The notes under the pieces: model-generated | Databases searched by the model: none | What the model was told of the DNA's origin: nothing | Seen by the model: only the letters and a program-made list of their open reading frames with translations | NCBI RefSeq assembly: GCF_001584615.1 | Contig: NZ_LQQC01000010.1 | Span: 620,001-684,000 of the forward strand | Source: Brevibacterium ravenspurgense | Lineage (GTDB): Bacteria > Actinomycetota > Actinomycetes > Actinomycetales > Brevibacteriaceae | Direction of reading: 5' to 3' | DNA: 64,000 nt | Part shown: positions 61,763 through 64,000 of the stretch, piece after piece | How the letters are laid out: every line of letters begins with the position of its first letter | Position numbering within the stretch: position 1 is the stretch's first letter | Made by a program: the position numbers and the translations under genes

Positions 61763-61798
61763 ACCCTGAGCGTGGCACAGATCTCATTTTCACGTGAC

Positions 61799-61812
61799 TT
61801 AGGTATACCTAA
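61799..61812 (-). promoter_or_regulatory. DtxR-like palindrome upstream of the VOC gene
   Basis: TTAGGTATACCTAA is a perfect 14-bp palindrome and keeps the outer arms TTAGGT/ACCTAA of the DtxR box, but its centre is shorter than the 19-bp consensus. It sits 37-50 bp upstream of the VOC start codon. Confidence 0.55.
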
Positions 61813-61912
61813 CTTTCTTGCCCTGAGTGCTGCTGGGCCGCTTCTTATCTGACGAGGCGCCGCTCGCCACCTGCCGTCATCTTCGGGTTCCGCTGGGGCC
61901 CGGGGGCATGAA

Positions 61913-61949
61913 AAAGCGGGTGGGAGCGGCTTGCGCTCCCGCCCGCTTT
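61913..61949 (-). terminator. Terminator after ppa
   Basis: A stem of about 16 bp (AAAGCGGGTGGGAGCG with its near-complement), 5-nt loop, with a T run after it on the minus strand (CTTTTTCATG). It lies 24 bp past the ppa stop codon. Confidence 0.85.
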
Positions 61950-61972
61950 CAGCAGTCAGGTTTTAACAGCGG

Positions 61973-62458
61973 TCAGGCTTCGGCCTTGAAGCGGTCAATC
62001 GATTCCTGAACGATCTTTTCGGCGACTTCGCGGCCAGCCCATTCGGAGCCCTTGACGAACTTGTTCGGTTCGAGGTCCTTGTAGTGGACGAAGAAGTGCT
62101 CGATGGCGTCCAGCTGGAACTTGTCGACATCCTTGACGTCCTGGATGGCGTCGAAGCGTGGGTCGTCAGCGAGGACTGCGAGGACCTTGTCGTCGCCGCC
62201 GGCTTCGTCTTCCATGCGGAAGACGCCGATGGGGCGGGCATCCAGCTGGCAGCCGGGGAACACGGATTCGTGCAGCAGGACCAGAACGTCGAGCGGGTCG
62301 CCGTCTTCGCCGAGCGTGTCCTCAAAGAAGCCGTAGTCAGTGGGGTAGGCCATCGAGGTGAACAGGTAGCGGTCGAGCTTGACCCGTCCGGTTTCGTGGT
62401 CGACTTCGTACTTGTTGCGCGAACCCTGCGGGATTTCGATGGTGGCGAGAAGTTCCAA
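61973..62458 (-). CDS. ppa: Inorganic pyrophosphatase
   Basis: A 161-residue family I pyrophosphatase that hydrolyses PPi to phosphate. Metal-binding motif [11 protein letters not shown] and the start [16 protein letters not shown] are conserved, as is [13 protein letters not shown]. The first codon is TTG (complement of 62456-62458), supported by AAGGAG eight bases upstream. Divergent from dacB, an arrangement seen in many actinobacteria. Confidence 0.97.
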   Translation of the reverse strand: MELLATIEIPQGSRNKYEVDHETGRVKLDRYLFTSMAYPTDYGFFEDTLGEDGDPLDVLVLLHESVFPGCQLDARPIGVFRMEDEAGGDDKVLAVLADDPRFDAIQDVKDVDKFQLDAIEHFFVHYKDLEPNKFVKGSEWAGREVAEKIVQESIDRFKAEA

Positions 62459-62554
62459 GAGATTTTCTCCTTACAGCTGGATGATCCTTAAGGATTCCAT
62501 GATTGACAGGCGTCACAATTAGCATAGTGAAGGCCAGAAAGAGGTGAGTAATCG

Positions 62555-64000
62555 GTGAGCAGATCACGTGCCCGCAAGAATAAGCGCCGCAGTGGGCGCG
62601 GGCGTGCAAAGGCGATCGGCGGCACTGCCGCGATTGTCGTGGCCGCTTTGACCGGATACGCCGCTCTCGATGCCCTCGACGCAGTTCCCGGCGTTCTCAC
62701 CGTTGTGCCGACCTCCGGCGGGAGCCCAGCTCCCGCACTTTCCGGAACTCCACCTCGGGCGCTTGATATTGCGGAACTCGACTCCAATGCGCCCGTGCCG
62801 AAGAAGATCGCCCCGGTCGTTGAAGACGCGTTCAAGAAAAGCGGCTTCAAGGGCAAAGCCGGCATCGACATTCGCGATGCCGCAACCGGCGAAGTCCTCT
62901 ACACGAAAGACGCCGGTGCGGACCGCACCCCGGCATCCGTGACGAAGGTGCTGACCTCAGCGGCGGCTCTCGGGGCTCTGGGCGCTGATCACACGTTCAC
63001 CACATCGGCCCGCCTGGATTCTGCAGAGGGAACCAGTGCTGCACTGGCTCTTGTGGGCGGCGGCGACGTCATGCTCGGGAAGGGTGAATCCAAACCGGGC
63101 GCCGTCAACGGCCGTGCAGGCCTGGGCACACTCGCTGAGGACACTGCGCACGAACTCAAAAAGCGCGGTGTGGACACGGTCGAGGTCTACGCGGACGTTT
63201 CCCGCTACACCGGCCCGCGGTTCAGCAAAGACTGGGACCGCGACGACATCGGATACGGCTTCATCACGAACATGGACCCGCTCATGGTTTCCATGGGGTC
63301 GAAGACCGGCGAATACAAAGCGCCGCGCACACCCGAACCCGCCCGGGATGCTCTTCGCGACTTTGCCGACGCTCTCACCGACAAGGGTCTCAAGGTCGAC
63401 ATCCGCAACCCTGATGTGCAGACCGAACCGCCAGCCGAAGAAGCCGCGCCGCTGCACGCGGACGGCACCGGCGATGACGGCAAAGACAAGAACGACGACG
63501 GCGCCGGCACGCAGCAAGGCCCGGCCGTTATCGCTGAAGTCCAGTCCGCCCCGGTGTCCAGCGTTGTGCGGCACGCACTGCAGCGTTCAGACAACATCGT
63601 GTCGGAAGCCCTCGGCCGTGAAGTCGCGCTGGCTCGCGGCGCGGAAGGCTCCGTGAGCTCAGCGGCGGCGGAAGTCCTGCAGCAGCTTAAAGACATGAAC
63701 GTCGACACCGGCAGCATCCGCCTGCACGACACATCGGGCCTGTCGTACAAGAACCGCATTTCCCCGCACGATCTGACCGGCATCGTCGTGGCCGCCGCAC
63801 AGTCCGATGACAGCCTGTCGCAGCTCATTCCCGGCATGCCGGTGGGTGGTCTCAACGGTACGCTCATCTACCGCTACGCAGAAGGCGGGGCGGCCGGAAA
63901 GGTGTCAGCCAAAACAGGCACGCTGGCAACTGTGGCGAGCCTGTCAGGAACCGTTCTCACGGCTGATGGCCGCCTGCTGGCGTTTTCGATGATGACCGAA
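62555..64000 (+). CDS. dacB: D-alanyl-D-alanine carboxypeptidase/endopeptidase (peptidase S13, PBP4 type), 3' end outside window
   Basis: At least 482 codons from GTG 62555, running off the window. An Arg/Lys-rich N-terminus leads into one membrane helix (AIVVAALTGYAALDAL), then a Pro-rich spacer and the penicillin-binding domain. Motifs: PASVTKVLT (SxxK), RSDNIVSEA (SxN) and SAKTGTLATV (KTG). An S13-type insert lies between SxxK and SxN, including an acidic loop (GTGDDGKDKNDDG). It trims or cuts peptidoglycan peptides outside the membrane. In related genomes tilS, hpt and ftsH follow. Confidence 0.93.
   Translation, partial: MSRSRARKNKRRSGRGRAKAIGGTAAIVVAALTGYAALDALDAVPGVLTVVPTSGGSPAPALSGTPPRALDIAELDSNAPVPKKIAPVVEDAFKKSGFKGKAGIDIRDAATGEVLYTKDAGADRTPASVTKVLTSAAALGALGADHTFTTSARLDSAEGTSAALALVGGGDVMLGKGESKPGAVNGRAGLGTLAEDTAHELKKRGVDTVEVYADVSRYTGPRFSKDWDRDDIGYGFITNMDPLMVSMGSKTGEYKAPRTPEPARDALRDFADALTDKGLKVDIRNPDVQTEPPAEEAAPLHADGTGDDGKDKNDDGAGTQQGPAVIAEVQSAPVSSVVRHALQRSDNIVSEALGREVALARGAEGSVSSAAAEVLQQLKDMNVDTGSIRLHDTSGLSYKNRISPHDLTGIVVAAAQSDDSLSQLIPGMPVGGLNGTLIYRYAEGGAAGKVSAKTGTLATVASLSGTVLTADGRLLAFSMMTE

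Overview
The window is a gene-dense stretch of a high-G+C Gram-positive chromosome, most likely an actinobacterium of the Corynebacterium type. Supporting signs are an amidase with LGFP repeats (typical of mycolic-acid bacteria), DtxR-type iron boxes, many GTG starts, and the order ppa then divergent dacB at the right edge. Genus is an inference; there is no rRNA or marker gene to settle it.

Layout. 0.1-8.0 kb: housekeeping and sulfur/redox genes (LGFP amidase, PIG-L deacetylase, patatin lipase, tpx, sufE-sseA, esterase, rlmA-like methyltransferase, apt). 8.1-12.0 kb: a macro-domain gene carrying a one-base frameshift, a DUF488 gene, a BCCT osmolyte transporter, and three copies of an intergenic 71-bp palindromic element, one of them between two copies of a 99-bp duplication. 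12-21 kb: aldo/keto reductase, an exported hydrolase of the cutinase/PETase type, trpF, YchJ, a dicarboxylate/amino-acid symporter, a ProP-like MFS carrier, and a two-component system next to a lipoprotein-OmpA pair. 21-31.7 kb: one long minus-strand operon for peptide uptake and breakdown (ABC importer, S66 LD-carboxypeptidase, DUF819 carrier, beta-lactamase-fold hydrolase, M19 dipeptidase, class I amidotransferase), which reads as murein-peptide or D-amino-acid-peptide scavenging. 32-40.4 kb: butanediol dehydrogenase, then a sarcosine oxidase operon (soxBDAG) with a divergent GntR regulator and purU, together a sarcosine to one-carbon pathway.

40.5-44.4 kb is a rearranged accessory junction. 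An iron-siderophore importer under a DtxR box is cut at its first permease by an IS481-type element. Beyond the IS lie the tail of an amidase gene, a cas-less type I-E CRISPR remnant (two repeats, two 32-nt spacers, one truncated repeat), and unrecognised sequence before lldP. 44.4-55.4 kb: lactate permease, cardiolipin synthase, MaoC/CitE-like acyl-CoA pair, def, an unknown membrane protein, msrA, nitroreductase, MFS exporter, a DtxR/MntR regulator and mntH. 55.5-60.2 kb: a very large RND exporter with low-complexity inserts, then a CPBP protease. 60.25-61.04 kb: five tandem ~167-bp units, each holding the same 71-bp element seen at 8-12 kb. The window ends with a VOC protein, ppa, and dacB, which runs off the edge.

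The most unusual content is the 71-bp element family: four 18-bp motifs in the order A> B> <A <B, single at three loci and amplified at a fourth. Next are the PETase-like hydrolase, the IS/CRISPR junction, and the peptide-scavenging operon.
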